Assembly: GCA_012972835.1 (NCBI GenBank)
Contig: JABDHK010000028.1
Location: 1 to 64,000 of the forward strand
Reading direction: 5' to 3'
Origin: Chlorobiaceae bacterium
GTDB taxonomy: Bacteria; Bacteroidota; Chlorobiia; Chlorobiales; Chlorobiaceae
Length of the DNA: 64,000 bases
Shown: positions 45,152-54,531 of the stretch, one piece after another
Numbering within the stretch: the first letter of the stretch is position 1
Layout: each line of letters starts with the position of its first letter
Position numbers and translations under genes: made by a program
Notes under the pieces: model-generated
Told to the model about the DNA's origin: nothing
What the model saw: only the letters and a program-made list of their open reading frames with translations
Database searches by the model: none

Positions 45152-45178
45152 TTAGCACTCGGCGTCCTTGAGTGCTAA
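45152..45178. promoter_or_regulatory. CIRCE operator (HrcA site)
   Basis: TTAGCACTC, nine bases, GAGTGCTAA: a perfect CIRCE inverted repeat 68 bp upstream of groES. It is the binding site of the HrcA repressor, so groES-groEL should be induced by heat. hrcA itself is not in the window. Confidence 0.95.
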
Positions 45179-45246
45179 ATGTATAAACTCTAAAATTGAA
45201 TCAATAGTATCTTACTATTAAACTAAAACCAAAACAAGAGAAGACA

Positions 45247-45534
45247 ATGAACTTGAAACCCTTAGCTGATCGAGTTATTGTTAAGCCTGCAGCGGCAGAG
45301 GAAAAAACCAAAGGCGGCCTTTTTATTCCTGATACCGGGAAGGAAAAGCCACAGTACGGTGAAGTTGTAGCCGTTGGAGCAGGTAAGATTGCCGATAACG
45401 GCCAGCTGCTTGCAATGCAGGTAACAGTAGGAAAGAAGGTGCTGTACGGCAAGTATTCCGGTACTGAAGTCAACGTGGAAGGTGAAGACTACCTCATTAT
45501 GCGCGAGTCTGACATTTTTGCTATTCTCGACTGA
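45247..45534 (+). CDS. groES: Co-chaperonin GroES
   Basis: 95 aa, normal length. [21 protein letters not shown] is the standard start, the mobile loop is [19 protein letters not shown], and the end [15 protein letters not shown] is conserved. Forms the heptameric lid on GroEL. Preceded by CIRCE and a purine-rich AAGAGAAG ribosome site, followed after 48 nt by groEL in one operon. Confidence 0.98.
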   Translation: MNLKPLADRVIVKPAAAEEKTKGGLFIPDTGKEKPQYGEVVAVGAGKIADNGQLLAMQVTVGKKVLYGKYSGTEVNVEGEDYLIMRESDIFAILD

Positions 45535-45582
45535 CCCGTTACTAAAATTTTTTAAAAAACCTTACAGGAGGAACGTTTTACA

Positions 45583-47226
45583 ATGACTGCTAAAGATATT
45601 CTTTTTGATGCTGAAGCCAGGGCCAAACTTAAAGTTGGCGTTGACAAATTGGCAAATGCTGTGAAAGTTACCCTCGGACCTGCCGGACGTAATGTATTGA
45701 TCGATAAAAAATTCGGTGCTCCGACTTCCACAAAAGACGGCGTAACCGTTGCAAAGGAGATTGAACTCTCTGATCCCTTTGAGAATATGGGTGCTCAGAT
45801 GGTTCGTGAAGTTGCATCGAAAACCAGCGATGTCGCCGGTGACGGTACAACCACCGCAACAGTGCTTGCTCAGGCCATCTATCGCGAAGGTCTGAAGAAC
45901 GTTACTGCAGGTGCACGTCCGATTGACTTGAAAAGAGGTATTGATCGTGCTGTAAAAGAGGTGGTTCAGGAACTGAGAAACATCAGCCGCAATATCTCCG
46001 GTAAAAAGGAGATTGCACAGGTTGGTACCATTTCCGCTAACAATGATCCCGAAATCGGCGAACTGATTGCTGAAGCAATGGACAAGGTTGGCAAAGATGG
46101 TGTTATCACCGTTGAAGAAGCAAAAGGTATGGATACCGAGCTTAAGGTTGTTGAAGGTATGCAGTTTGACCGTGGTTACCTCTCTCCTTACTTTGTGACC
46201 AATCCTGAAACAATGGATGCTGAGCTCGAAGATCCGCTGATTCTTATTTATGACAAGAAGATCAGCAACATGAAGGAGCTTCTTCCGATTCTTGAAAAAT
46301 CCGCACAGAGTGGCCGTCCCCTGATTATTATTTCTGAGGATATCGAAGGCGAGGCTCTTGCTACAATTGTTGTGAACAAGCTGAGAGGAACTCTGAAAGT
46401 ATGTGCAGTCAAGGCTCCTGGCTTTGGCGATCGCCGCAAGGCCATGCTTGAGGATATTGCTATTCTTACCGGTGGTACCGTTATTTCCGAAGAGAAAGGC
46501 TACAAGCTGGAAAATGCAACGATTTCATACCTCGGCCAGGCCGGTCGTGTTACGGTTGACAAGGACAATACTACTATTGTTGAAGGTAAAGGTACTGCAG
46601 ATTCCATCAAGGCTCGCATCAACGAAATCAAGGGACAGATTGACAAATCAACCTCTGATTACGATACTGAAAAGCTGCAGGAACGTCTTGCAAAACTTTC
46701 AGGCGGTGTCGCTGTGCTTAACATCGGTGCATCAACCGAAGTTGAGATGAAAGAGAAGAAAGCACGTGTTGAAGATGCTCTGCATGCAACTCGGGCTGCT
46801 GTTCAGGAAGGTATCGTTGTTGGTGGCGGTGTTGCTCTTATCCGCGCCATCAAAGGTCTTGACAGGGCTATTGCCGACAATGAAGATCAGAAAACCGGTA
46901 TTGAAATTATCCGTCGTGCTCTTGAAGAGCCTCTTCGCCAGATTGTGGCAAACACCGGCACCACAGATGGCGCTGTTGTTTTGGAGAAGGTCAAGGCAGG
47001 AACAGGAGATTTTGGTTTCAACGCCAGAACAGAGCAGTACGAGAACCTTGTTGAGGCTGGTGTAGTTGATCCTACCAAGGTGACCAGAAGTGCTCTTGAG
47101 AACGCAGCATCGGTTGCCAGTATTCTTCTGACCACAGAGGCTGCTATTACCGACATCAAGGAAGAAAAATCAGACATGCCTGCTATGCCTCCGGGCGGAA
47201 TGGGTGGAATGGGCGGCATGTATTAA
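45583..47226 (+). CDS. groEL: Chaperonin GroEL
   Basis: 547 aa. ATP-site motif [13 protein letters not shown] is at about residues 86-98, the apical domain begins around 190 ([14 protein letters not shown]), and the C-terminus is the usual [10 protein letters not shown] tail. Cytoplasmic 14-mer that folds proteins with GroES. A strong AGGAGG lies 10 nt before the ATG. A terminator and a long palindrome follow the stop. Confidence 0.98.
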   Translation: MTAKDILFDAEARAKLKVGVDKLANAVKVTLGPAGRNVLIDKKFGAPTSTKDGVTVAKEIELSDPFENMGAQMVREVASKTSDVAGDGTTTATVLAQAIYREGLKNVTAGARPIDLKRGIDRAVKEVVQELRNISRNISGKKEIAQVGTISANNDPEIGELIAEAMDKVGKDGVITVEEAKGMDTELKVVEGMQFDRGYLSPYFVTNPETMDAELEDPLILIYDKKISNMKELLPILEKSAQSGRPLIIISEDIEGEALATIVVNKLRGTLKVCAVKAPGFGDRRKAMLEDIAILTGGTVISEEKGYKLENATISYLGQAGRVTVDKDNTTIVEGKGTADSIKARINEIKGQIDKSTSDYDTEKLQERLAKLSGGVAVLNIGASTEVEMKEKKARVEDALHATRAAVQEGIVVGGGVALIRAIKGLDRAIADNEDQKTGIEIIRRALEEPLRQIVANTGTTDGAVVLEKVKAGTGDFGFNARTEQYENLVEAGVVDPTKVTRSALENAASVASILLTTEAAITDIKEEKSDMPAMPPGGMGGMGGMY

Positions 47227-47247
47227 GAGTTGCCCTCCAGGAAAAAA

Positions 47248-47276
47248 AAGCCAGCCTTCAGGTTGGCTTTTTTTTT
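47248..47276 (+). terminator. Intrinsic terminator of groESL
   Basis: AAGCCAGCC, TTCA loop, GGTTGGCTT and a run of T, starting about 20 nt after the groEL stop. Confidence 0.9.
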
Positions 47277-47299
47277 AGACATGCCATGGCATGTCTAAA
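47274..47299. repeat. 26-bp perfect palindrome
   Basis: TTTAGACATGCC is followed at once by its exact complement, centred on CCATGG, with no loop. It overlaps the T-run of the groESL terminator. Perfect palindromes of this size are unusual and could be a protein-binding site or a second, cruciform-type element ahead of queC. Confidence 0.85.
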
Positions 47300-47405
47300 A
47301 ATCGAAAATGAATGCATCAACATTTCAAATAGTCGAGAGCGTTGCGTACTTTGCCATGCGAAGTTCAGATGATATACAAATTGAACTTGACAATCATAGA
47401 GTTTT

Positions 47406-48101
47406 ATGGTAACAGAAAAGGTAAAAGCCGTCGTTCTTTTGAGCGGGGGTATGGATAGTCTTGTCACCACTGCAATCGCTGATGCCGAGGGCTTTGCACT
47501 GGCGGCAATGCATGTCAATTACGGGCAGCGTACCTGGCTGAGGGAGCTGGACTCCTTTCGAGCTATCTGCAATCACTACAATATTGAGCAGCGCCTTGAA
47601 GTCAATGCCGATTTTCTCGGCCAGATTGGCGGCTCTTCGCTGACCGACTACTCCATGCCGGTGAGTGGGGCAGACTTTCAGGATTCATCGATTCCAACCA
47701 GTTATGTCCCGTTCCGCAATGCCGGTTTTCTCTCGATGGCGGTCAGTTGGGCGGAAGTTATTGGAGCAAGAAGGATTTTTATTGGAGCGGTAGAGGAAGA
47801 TTCATCGGGTTATCCCGATTGCCGAAAGGTTTTTTATGATGCGTTCAACAGGGTTATCGTGCTTGGCACGAAGCCTGAAACGTCAATTGAAATTCTCACG
47901 CCACTCATTGAAATGCAGAAATCGGACATTGTTCGTAAAGGCATGGATCTCAAGGCACCCTTTGTATTGAGCTGGTCGTGCTATAAAAGTGAAGGAAAAG
48001 CCTGTGGTATTTGTGACAGCTGTGCCCGAAGGCTCAGGGCGTTTGAGCTGATGGGAATAGCTGATCCGATTGATTATGAAGAGCGTCCTCACTATATTTA
48101 A
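47406..48101 (+). CDS. queC: 7-cyano-7-deazaguanine synthase
   Basis: 231 aa. PP-loop ATP site [11 protein letters not shown] (residues about 10-20), then [13 protein letters not shown], and at the C-terminus the zinc site [18 protein letters not shown] with four Cys. QueC converts 7-carboxy-7-deazaguanine to preQ0 for queuosine in tRNA (and, in some genomes, for DNA modification). Length is normal. No other queuosine gene is nearby. Confidence 0.95.
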   Translation: MVTEKVKAVVLLSGGMDSLVTTAIADAEGFALAAMHVNYGQRTWLRELDSFRAICNHYNIEQRLEVNADFLGQIGGSSLTDYSMPVSGADFQDSSIPTSYVPFRNAGFLSMAVSWAEVIGARRIFIGAVEEDSSGYPDCRKVFYDAFNRVIVLGTKPETSIEILTPLIEMQKSDIVRKGMDLKAPFVLSWSCYKSEGKACGICDSCARRLRAFELMGIADPIDYEERPHYI

Positions 48102-48160
48102 CTTATTCCGATAAAAGAAAGTAAAGCTGACAAACATCTCATAAACAATACTGCTCAGTC

Positions 48161-48832
48161 ATGAAACCTGTTTCATCCGCTTCAGGGTCGCTCACCGCAA
48201 GGTTCAACATGTCGTTTGGTCTCATGGCAGCCATCTGGTTGCTTGGGCTTATTGGTCACTTTACGCCACTTCTGGAGTGGCCAGCGCTCGCTCTTTACGT
48301 TATCGGTTCTATTGCTCTTGTTCTTTACCGGGGTAAAAACAATGGCGAATGGCAGGATATGTATCTTGCCGGTGGAAATCTCCGCAAATCCCTTTTGTGG
48401 GGCCTCATTGGTGGTACTCTTCTGTTGCTTATGGCCATGATGAATACAATGAATATGATGAAGAACCCAAACGGTGCTACTATGATGTCCGGTATGCAGT
48501 ATCTCCTTGTGAATCGTTCGCTTCTTTATCTTTATCCGATCCTTGTTCTTGCCGAAGAGTTCCTATGGAGAGGAATCATGTTTTCCGCCATGATTGAAAA
48601 GGGGTTCAATAAACATCTGACGGTATTGTTGACGACCCTGTTTTTTCTTCTCAACCATTTTGCAGTTGCTCCTGTCAATATGATGGAGAGAGCATTGATG
48701 GCAATGATGGCATTTCCATTGGGTATTATTGGTGGTTACATTGTTGCGAATACAAAAAGTGTCTGGGGGAGCGTTCTTGTACACATGATTGTCATGACTT
48801 CCATGATAGCGGCCATTCAGATCATTTTATAG
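48161..48832 (+). CDS. CPBP-family intramembrane protease
   Basis: 223 aa with about six to seven hydrophobic segments. The family motifs are clear: EEFLWRG (Glu-Glu-x-x-x-Arg, about residues 128-134), then FFLLNHFAV with the His, and a later SVLVHMIVM with a second His. CPBP (Abi/CAAX) proteins are membrane glutamic-type proteases with varied roles. A Met-rich cluster (MAMMNTMNMMKNPNG) precedes the active site and is unusual. Substrate unknown. Confidence 0.88.
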   Translation: MKPVSSASGSLTARFNMSFGLMAAIWLLGLIGHFTPLLEWPALALYVIGSIALVLYRGKNNGEWQDMYLAGGNLRKSLLWGLIGGTLLLLMAMMNTMNMMKNPNGATMMSGMQYLLVNRSLLYLYPILVLAEEFLWRGIMFSAMIEKGFNKHLTVLLTTLFFLLNHFAVAPVNMMERALMAMMAFPLGIIGGYIVANTKSVWGSVLVHMIVMTSMIAAIQIIL

Positions 48833-48866
48833 AAATTGTGTGTGCTGACAAATATCAAAGTTTCTT

Positions 48867-49670
48867 ATGACTCAAAACAGAATTACCCGTCTTTTGAAGC
48901 AGGATAAAAAACTGCTGATAGCCTATTATATGCCCGAGTTTCCGGTTGTTGGTGCAACGCTGCCAGTGCTTGAGGCTCTTGAGGAGAGCGGGGCAGATAT
49001 CATTGAGCTTGGTATGCCTTATTCAGACCCAATCGGGGATGGGCCGGTGATCCAGGAGGCAGCTCATACTGCGATACGCAATGGTGTAACCATACGCTAT
49101 CTCTTTGGGCTGGTACGGAAGGCGCGCAGGGGAAAAGGGTGCAAATCAATTACCGCTCCCATTATTCTGATGGGCTACTGCAACCCGATGATTGCCTATG
49201 GTGTTGACTGTTTTCTGCTTGAAGCCGTTGAAGCGGGTGTTGACGGACTGCTTATTCCTGATCTCCCGCCCGAGGAGGCAGAGGATTTTCTTGAACGGGC
49301 CAAAGGGTTCGGTCTTACGGTTGTTTTTCTTGTTTCACCGGTTACTCCTCCTGAAAGGATAGAGCTCATCGACTCTCTTTCAACTGATTTTTCCTACTGC
49401 CTTGCTGTCAATGCCACAACCGGCACAGCTAAACTTTCCGATGCATCAACCGGTGCAGCCGTTGACGACTACCTGCAAAGGGTACGCCAACACACAAGTA
49501 AAAAATTTGTTGTCGGGTTTGGAATAAAGGACAGGGAGCGCGTGGAACATATGTGGAGCATGGCGGATGGTGCTGTTGTGGGTACGGCACTGCTGCAGCA
49601 TATTGCTGGCTCTGCAACGCCCGAAGAGAGTGCCCGTCTTGCCGGTGAGTTCTGGAAAACATTGCGATAG
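48867..49670 (+). CDS. trpA: Tryptophan synthase alpha chain
   Basis: 267 aa. Catalytic Glu47 in IIELGMPYSDPIGDGP and Asp58; phosphate-binding end GFGIKDRERVEHM and ADGAVVGTALL. It cleaves indole-3-glycerol phosphate to indole, which passes to TrpB. Note that the usual 'AYITAGDP' strand reads LIAYYMPEFPVVG here, a family feature I have seen in green sulfur bacteria only from memory. It starts 34 nt after the CPBP gene and is 8 nt from the next gene, so it may share a transcript with a glycosyltransferase. Confidence 0.96.
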   Translation: MTQNRITRLLKQDKKLLIAYYMPEFPVVGATLPVLEALEESGADIIELGMPYSDPIGDGPVIQEAAHTAIRNGVTIRYLFGLVRKARRGKGCKSITAPIILMGYCNPMIAYGVDCFLLEAVEAGVDGLLIPDLPPEEAEDFLERAKGFGLTVVFLVSPVTPPERIELIDSLSTDFSYCLAVNATTGTAKLSDASTGAAVDDYLQRVRQHTSKKFVVGFGIKDRERVEHMWSMADGAVVGTALLQHIAGSATPEESARLAGEFWKTLR

Positions 49671-49678
49671 TTTTTTTC

Positions 49679-50704
49679 ATGAACCTGCCCGAACAGCATT
49701 ACCCCTCTGTTGATATTATTATCCCTTATTTCAAGCGGCGCGACATGCTTGAGCGTTGTCTTGATTCCCTTGTAAAAACCCTCTACACCTCAATGAATAT
49801 TGTTGTGGTTGACAACGGTGGCAAAGAGGCGGGACTGGTTTTTCTTGTTAAACGGTACAGGAACACCCAACTGCTAAGGCTTCCTGAAAACAGAGGCTAT
49901 GCCGGGGGATGCAATGCCGGCCTGAAAAACTCTTTAGCCGATTATGTTGTCTTTATGAATGATGATACCGTTCATGATCCCCACTGGCTTGATCGGCTTG
50001 TTACTGCCGCTCTTGAGGATGAGCGTACAGCTGCCCTGCAGCCGAAAATCCTTTCGCTGAAAGCTCATGGTAAAGGCAAAAAAGTTTTTGATTATGCTGG
50101 CGCGGCTGGTGGCATGATTGACCGGCTTGGTTATCCCTGGTGTCTTGGTCGTACCTTTTCCACCCTTGAGTTTGACAAGGGACAGTATGATATCGAGCAG
50201 AATATTTTCTGGGCTTCGGGCGTTGCCATGTTTGTAAAAAGAGCCGTAGCCGAAGAACTCGGGGGGTTTGATGAAGATTTTTTCATGCAGATGGAGGAGA
50301 TTGATCTTTCCTGGCGTATGCAGCTTGCTGGCTACAATGTTCGATCAGTTCCGTCCTCACTCATCCTGCACGAGGGGGGTGCGTCACTGCCGAGTGGTTC
50401 TGCCGAAAAAATCTATTTCAACCACCGCAACAACATTGCCATGCTGCTGAAGAACCGTGGCGCAGCAGCCCTGCTCTGGGTGCTTCCGTTGCGGTTTATG
50501 CTTGATGTTGCAGCGGCAATCGCTTACCTCGTTCAGGGTACAGGTGGTATAAAAAAATCAGGTGCGGTTTTCCGTGCGTTCAGCACTAATATCCAGCAGA
50601 TTTCCGGCACCTTCGAAAAACGCAAAAAGGTGCAGAACTCAAGGGTCGTGGACGACCGTACCATTTTCCTGCGCTCTCCGCTCTCTCAAATGTTCCGCCG
50701 CTAA
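49679..50704 (+). CDS. Family 2 glycosyltransferase
   Basis: 341 aa. GT-A fold: VDIIIPYFKRRDMLERCLDSL at the start, ENRGYAGGCNAGL, the DxD-like metal site FMNDDTVHDPHW, and the acceptor region FFMQMEEIDLSWRMQLAGY with ED/E residues. This is the WcaA/RfbF-like (rhamnosyl-type) subgroup acting on cell-surface polysaccharide precursors at the inner membrane. A hydrophobic segment near 265-290 may anchor it. It follows trpA by 8 nt. Confidence 0.9.
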   Translation: MNLPEQHYPSVDIIIPYFKRRDMLERCLDSLVKTLYTSMNIVVVDNGGKEAGLVFLVKRYRNTQLLRLPENRGYAGGCNAGLKNSLADYVVFMNDDTVHDPHWLDRLVTAALEDERTAALQPKILSLKAHGKGKKVFDYAGAAGGMIDRLGYPWCLGRTFSTLEFDKGQYDIEQNIFWASGVAMFVKRAVAEELGGFDEDFFMQMEEIDLSWRMQLAGYNVRSVPSSLILHEGGASLPSGSAEKIYFNHRNNIAMLLKNRGAAALLWVLPLRFMLDVAAAIAYLVQGTGGIKKSGAVFRAFSTNIQQISGTFEKRKKVQNSRVVDDRTIFLRSPLSQMFRR

Positions 50705-50709
50705 CTTGC

Positions 50710-51360
50710 TTACTCTTTCTTGAGTTGAGACAATAATATTGATTCAGCCTCTTTTTTCATGGCTGACAACATTGAAGGACAATCGTGTTTCTGCACATTT
50801 TTCACTGCAAACCGGGGTGAAAAAAAACTTGGTTTCACTTCAGCCCTGTAGGTAAGAAAGGTTCCCTGCCCTTGTGGATAATCCACCAATATCCACTCTC
50901 CATGATAGACCTTGAAATCACCAGTGATCTGCTCAAAATAGAGGTGCTTCTGAACCTCTCCCCATACTCTCATCTTTATATTGACTGTTTTTTTAAAGAA
51001 GAGTATCCCCGATTTTCCCTTTTCAAACATCACTTTTTCAATGCCATTGTCAGAAATCAGGCCACTATCGATAACATTCGGCACAAAATTTTTATGATGA
51101 TCATAATCAGTTATAACATCCCAGACTTGTTTTGGTGGTGCAGCAATAAATATTTGTCCTTCCACACCGGTTACTCCATCCTGGAGATCGGTGAGGGTAA
51201 CCAGTACCTCTCCATGTAACAGCCTCATTTTATTTCCAGATAAAGAATCAGGAGTAGCTGTTGTAAGAGAGATTCCCGCTTTTGGATAAGAAAGAACAAA
51301 AAACAGTATTGAGAAAAAAGGCAGTAATAAACGGTATATTCTTTTTACAGCTATTTTCAT
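50710..51360 (-). CDS. START/SRPBCC-fold protein with membrane anchor
   Basis: 216 aa from the ATG at 51360 (MKIAVKRIYRLLLPFFSILFF), chosen because it starts with a signal/anchor segment; an upstream ATG at 51462 would overlap the SDR gene. The rest is a coenzyme Q-binding/cyclase-like START domain (FIAAPPKQVWDVITDYDHHKNFVPNV, GDFKVYHGEWILVDY, AEVKPSFFSPRFAVKN). It is clearly similar to the 177-aa protein at 52520, which lacks the anchor. Likely a hydrophobic-ligand carrier in the periplasm; ligand unknown. Confidence 0.85.
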   Translation of the reverse strand: MKIAVKRIYRLLLPFFSILFFVLSYPKAGISLTTATPDSLSGNKMRLLHGEVLVTLTDLQDGVTGVEGQIFIAAPPKQVWDVITDYDHHKNFVPNVIDSGLISDNGIEKVMFEKGKSGILFFKKTVNIKMRVWGEVQKHLYFEQITGDFKVYHGEWILVDYPQGQGTFLTYRAEVKPSFFSPRFAVKNVQKHDCPSMLSAMKKEAESILLSQLKKE

Positions 51361-51434
51361 AGTGACATTTTTTACGGATAGAACTATCAGTTGCTGGATT
51401 TGAAAAATCTTATAGGAGGCCTCATATTTTGTTC

Positions 51435-52475
51435 TTATTTTAATGATGAAAGATGTCCCCATTTTACCATGTTCTTAACGGTTTCAACAATACTGTTCTT
51501 GGTCGGCATAAAAGAGATACCGAGTTCGCGCTTGATTTTTGCATTGTCACAGCGCATATTCCGTCCGACGTTTGTGCGGATATACATGCCGGTATCTCTT
51601 GGTTGCGTGAAAGAGAGCGCCTTCATGAGCAGTGTTCCTGTAATTCCTGAAAGATCAATTTTAGGCAGTGGATAGTTGTCAAAACCCGATGATTTCAGCA
51701 ATGCCACCAACTCTCTCATGTGCATTTCTTCTGCTGAGCAGAGATAACGACCACTTGCTGTTTCGGTTTCCATAGCCAGAATATGTGCTTTTGCCACATC
51801 CCTGACATCAACAAAGCCCCAGTTAACATCCATGATACCAGGGTAGACCCCGGTCATAATGTCGCGAATCATCTGGTTCGTAGTATTGAGTGAAGGAGAT
51901 ATCGAAGGCCCGATAACCATAAAGGGATTGATGGAAACCAGATCAAACTTTGGTCGTTTTCGCATGATGAAATCCCAGGCTGCACGTTCAGCAAGTGTTT
52001 TAGAGTAGTGGTAAGGATTCCGCTCAAGAGAGGACATGGTATTCCAGTCTTTTTCAGTAAATACTTTCATACTTTCCGGTTCATCGGTAATAGCAGCAAT
52101 TGAAGAGGTAAATATCACTCGCTTAACGCAGCCCGCTTTCAGGCAACTTTCCAGGACACTCTCGGTGCCGTCAACAGCCGGATCAACAAGATCTCTTTGT
52201 GGGTTTTTCACGTTTATCACATAAGGGCTTGCGGTATGCATCACATAGTTGCACCCTGCTACGGCAAGGTCATAGGAACCCTCACTCAGCAGATCAGCCT
52301 CAAAAAGCTCAAGCCGTTCGGCAGCGCCAGGAAGTCCAGTAAGGAAGGGATAGTTTTTCGGGCTTTTGCGTACGGTTCCCCTGACACTATACCCTTTTGC
52401 AAGAAGCTGTTGGACGATATGAGCGGCTATAAATCCGGATGCTCCGGTAACACAGACAGGCTTATCAGTAATCAT
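51435..52475 (-). CDS. NAD(P)-dependent extended SDR (dihydroflavonol-reductase-like)
   Basis: 346 aa. N-terminal Rossmann motif VTGASGFIAAHIVQQLL, then VRGTVRKS binding the cofactor ribose, and the active site Tyr-x3-Lys in YHYSKTLAER, with the Ser in IFTSSIAAI. The substrate domain is typical of dihydroflavonol 4-reductase or cinnamoyl-CoA reductase-like enzymes; bacteria use these for carbonyl reductions of lipid-like substrates. It is flanked by two START-fold genes on the same strand, which suggests a shared hydrophobic substrate. Confidence 0.92.
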   Translation of the reverse strand: MITDKPVCVTGASGFIAAHIVQQLLAKGYSVRGTVRKSPKNYPFLTGLPGAAERLELFEADLLSEGSYDLAVAGCNYVMHTASPYVINVKNPQRDLVDPAVDGTESVLESCLKAGCVKRVIFTSSIAAITDEPESMKVFTEKDWNTMSSLERNPYHYSKTLAERAAWDFIMRKRPKFDLVSINPFMVIGPSISPSLNTTNQMIRDIMTGVYPGIMDVNWGFVDVRDVAKAHILAMETETASGRYLCSAEEMHMRELVALLKSSGFDNYPLPKIDLSGITGTLLMKALSFTQPRDTGMYIRTNVGRNMRCDNAKIKRELGISFMPTKNSIVETVKNMVKWGHLSSLK

Positions 52476-52519
52476 AGTTTTTTAAAAGTGAATATTTGTT
52501 TAATGTGCAGAGCTTTTCG

Positions 52520-53053
52520 TTAAACAGCCTCAGCTCTGTTCTTGTGAGCTTTGAGAATTCCAGGTAGATCCTGCCACTGCACAAAACTGACAAGGATTGG
52601 CGGTGCAAAAAAATGCGGCTTTATTTCCGCATTATAAGAGAGAATGGTGCCTTGAATTGTCCTGCTGGTTTCCAGCAGCCACTCTCCCCGGTAAACTTCA
52701 AAATCTCCTTCTACCTGTTCAAAGAATATTTTTTTCGGGGGCTCTTCCGTGATTTTCAAACGAAAATGAACAATTTTTTCGAAGATAAAAATACCGGTTT
52801 TTCCGGTCTGATCGAGAATAACCTCATTGCTCTTGCGCTCAATAAGATTGCTTGACAGCACCTTTGGCAGGTATCTGCTAAGGTTGTTGTAATTGGTAAG
52901 ACTCTCCCACACCATCGCTGGCGTTGCATTAATAAAGATGCTGCTGCTGACACCGACTACGTCATCGGGCAGGTGTGTAAGGCTGATGAGTGTCTCCCCA
53001 CGTTGCAGTCGTTGTATTGCAGTTTCGTCAATACCAGCGTGCTGTTCACTCAT
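52520..53053 (-). CDS. START/SRPBCC-fold protein
   Basis: 177 aa, soluble. FINATPAMVWESLTNYNNLSRYLPKVLSS, then GDFEVYRGEWLLETSR and AEIKPHFFAPPILVSFVQWQDLPG parallel the anchored paralogue at 50710 block for block. Proteins of this type resemble coenzyme Q-binding or cyclase/dehydrase proteins. Its stop is 44 nt before the start of the SDR gene, so the three genes probably form one operon: START, SDR, anchored START. Confidence 0.85.
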   Translation of the reverse strand: MSEQHAGIDETAIQRLQRGETLISLTHLPDDVVGVSSSIFINATPAMVWESLTNYNNLSRYLPKVLSSNLIERKSNEVILDQTGKTGIFIFEKIVHFRLKITEEPPKKIFFEQVEGDFEVYRGEWLLETSRTIQGTILSYNAEIKPHFFAPPILVSFVQWQDLPGILKAHKNRAEAV

Positions 53054-53178
53054 AAAAAAACAGTTAAAAAGATGTGCATCTCGAATTCTTCAGGGGAGTT
53101 CCGTAGAACAGCACATGTTTCAGTGCGAAATCAATAGGATCTGTAACGACAATGTACATTCGGCAAGGATACTCTCCA

Positions 53179-53346
53179 ATGATTGAGCGAGCTTTCCCTT
53201 CACCGGATTATTTATTACGGATGAACTCTCAAATTGTTGCAAACGCTGAAGCTAATTATTACAATAAAGTAAGCAAGGTTTTTAAAGCCGGAATACTGTC
53301 GTGGTTTTTTTTGCTCCATGTAACCATTAACATATTCATTTCATGA
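53179..53346 (+). CDS. Small protein with one membrane segment
   Basis: 55 aa from ATG at 53179, which has AAGGA 9 nt upstream; an upstream ATG at 53152 has none. It begins MIERAFPSPDYLLRMNSQI and ends with a hydrophobic helix (ILSWFFLLHVTINIFIS). Its stop overlaps the PsiE-like start (ATGA), which suggests translational coupling and a common role in the membrane. Function unknown. Confidence 0.5.
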   Translation: MIERAFPSPDYLLRMNSQIVANAEANYYNKVSKVFKAGILSWFFLLHVTINIFIS

Positions 53347-53846
53347 TATCATCGTTTGAAGATCGCCTGTTAAGTGCATTACGGGCTTTTAATCATATCC
53401 TGCATGCGTTTCTTGCCATTGCACTGGTGCTGGCGAGCATGATGGTATTATGGGAGTTTACCATGGCGGTTGTTCATTCAGTAGAGATAAATAATCTTGC
53501 TCATGGTTTTCTGCAGTCACTGGGAACCCTCTTTATTGTCTGGACACTGTCAAGTCTGATTTCAGCCGAGATCAATTATGTCCATACCGGAGTATTTCAT
53601 GTAGTTGTTTTCATTGAAGTTGCCATGATAACCCTTCTTCGGCAGCTGATTGTTGAACCGGTTCGTACCGCAACTGCCGGTCAAAATTTAGAACAGCTTA
53701 CCGATCCATGGCACTATGGCCTCCTGCTTGCGTCACTCCTTGTCATTGGTATTCTGCACAAGCTGGTAACCAGTTCCGAAAAAAAAGGTCTTGATCATGA
53801 ACTCCCCGGTTCCAGTTTGCCTGAAGCCAGACAACACGACCTATAA
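53343..53846 (+). CDS. PsiE-like inner-membrane protein
   Basis: 167 aa with four hydrophobic helices (ILHAFLAIALVLASMMVLWEF, GFLQSLGTLFIVWTLSSLI, VFHVVVFIEVAMITLLRQLIV, HYGLLLASLLVIGILHKLV). The layout matches the phosphate-starvation-inducible PsiE family, including the charged SAEINY loop and RQLIVEP. Biochemical role unknown. No Pho-box could be recognised upstream. Confidence 0.8.
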   Translation: MISSFEDRLLSALRAFNHILHAFLAIALVLASMMVLWEFTMAVVHSVEINNLAHGFLQSLGTLFIVWTLSSLISAEINYVHTGVFHVVVFIEVAMITLLRQLIVEPVRTATAGQNLEQLTDPWHYGLLLASLLVIGILHKLVTSSEKKGLDHELPGSSLPEARQHDL

Positions 53847-53868
53847 CTCACTAACAATCTTTCAGCTC

Positions 53869-54531
53869 ATGATCACCAATAATACCCTCGAATTTCTCTC
53901 AAACCTGAAAACCAACAATACCAAGTCCTGGTTTGATGAGCATAAAAAAGAGTATCAGCATGCGCACTCTGATTTTTTAGATACTGTGGTGCAGCTTCTT
54001 GTCGAGATTGCAGCATTTGACTCGGATATTGCCGCATCACATCTTGACCCAAAATCATGTGTCATGCGCATAAATCGTGACATACGCTTTTCAAAAGACA
54101 AAACCCCCTACAAAACAAACCTTTTTGCCTATATCAACAAGGGAGGCAGGAAGAGCCCCTATGCCGGATACTATCTTCACATTGAACCCGGAGCATCATT
54201 TATCGGCGGAGGTGTCTATATGCCTGAAACAGCCACTCTGGAGCAGATAAGGCAGGAAATTGACAACTCTTTCAGTGAGTGGCAATCAATCGTTCAAAAC
54301 AAAGAGCTTCTTCACTTTTTCCCTGAAAGTGTCAATGCCTCCGGTAAATTGGTCAGGCCCCCAAAAGGCTATGACAGCACAAACCCCGCCATAGAGTATC
54401 TCAAATTCAAAGACTACTACACACAACGCTTTCTAAGCAATCATGAGGTGACCGATTCGGCATTTATAGCATCACTTGCCAAGACTTTCAAATCGCTGAA
54501 CCCCTTGATCAATTTTCTCAACAGAATTTAG
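53869..54531 (+). CDS. DUF2461 protein
   Basis: 220 aa from ATG at 53869 (MITNNTLEFLSNLKTNNTKSWF), which aligns with the family start; the frame's earlier ATG overlaps PsiE and is not needed. DUF2461 features: FLxxLKxNNxxxWFxxHK at the start, MRINRDIRFSKDKTPYKTN, and YLHIEPGASFIGGGVYMPE, ending with a helix FKSLNPLINFL. Widely conserved, function unknown. Starts 23 nt after the PsiE-like stop. Confidence 0.88.
   Translation: MITNNTLEFLSNLKTNNTKSWFDEHKKEYQHAHSDFLDTVVQLLVEIAAFDSDIAASHLDPKSCVMRINRDIRFSKDKTPYKTNLFAYINKGGRKSPYAGYYLHIEPGASFIGGGVYMPETATLEQIRQEIDNSFSEWQSIVQNKELLHFFPESVNASGKLVRPPKGYDSTNPAIEYLKFKDYYTQRFLSNHEVTDSAFIASLAKTFKSLNPLINFLNRI

Noticed and set aside
48867-50704. trpA-glycosyltransferase as a functional operon
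   Set aside because: Close spacing suggests co-transcription but no metabolic link is evident, so no functional claim is made.
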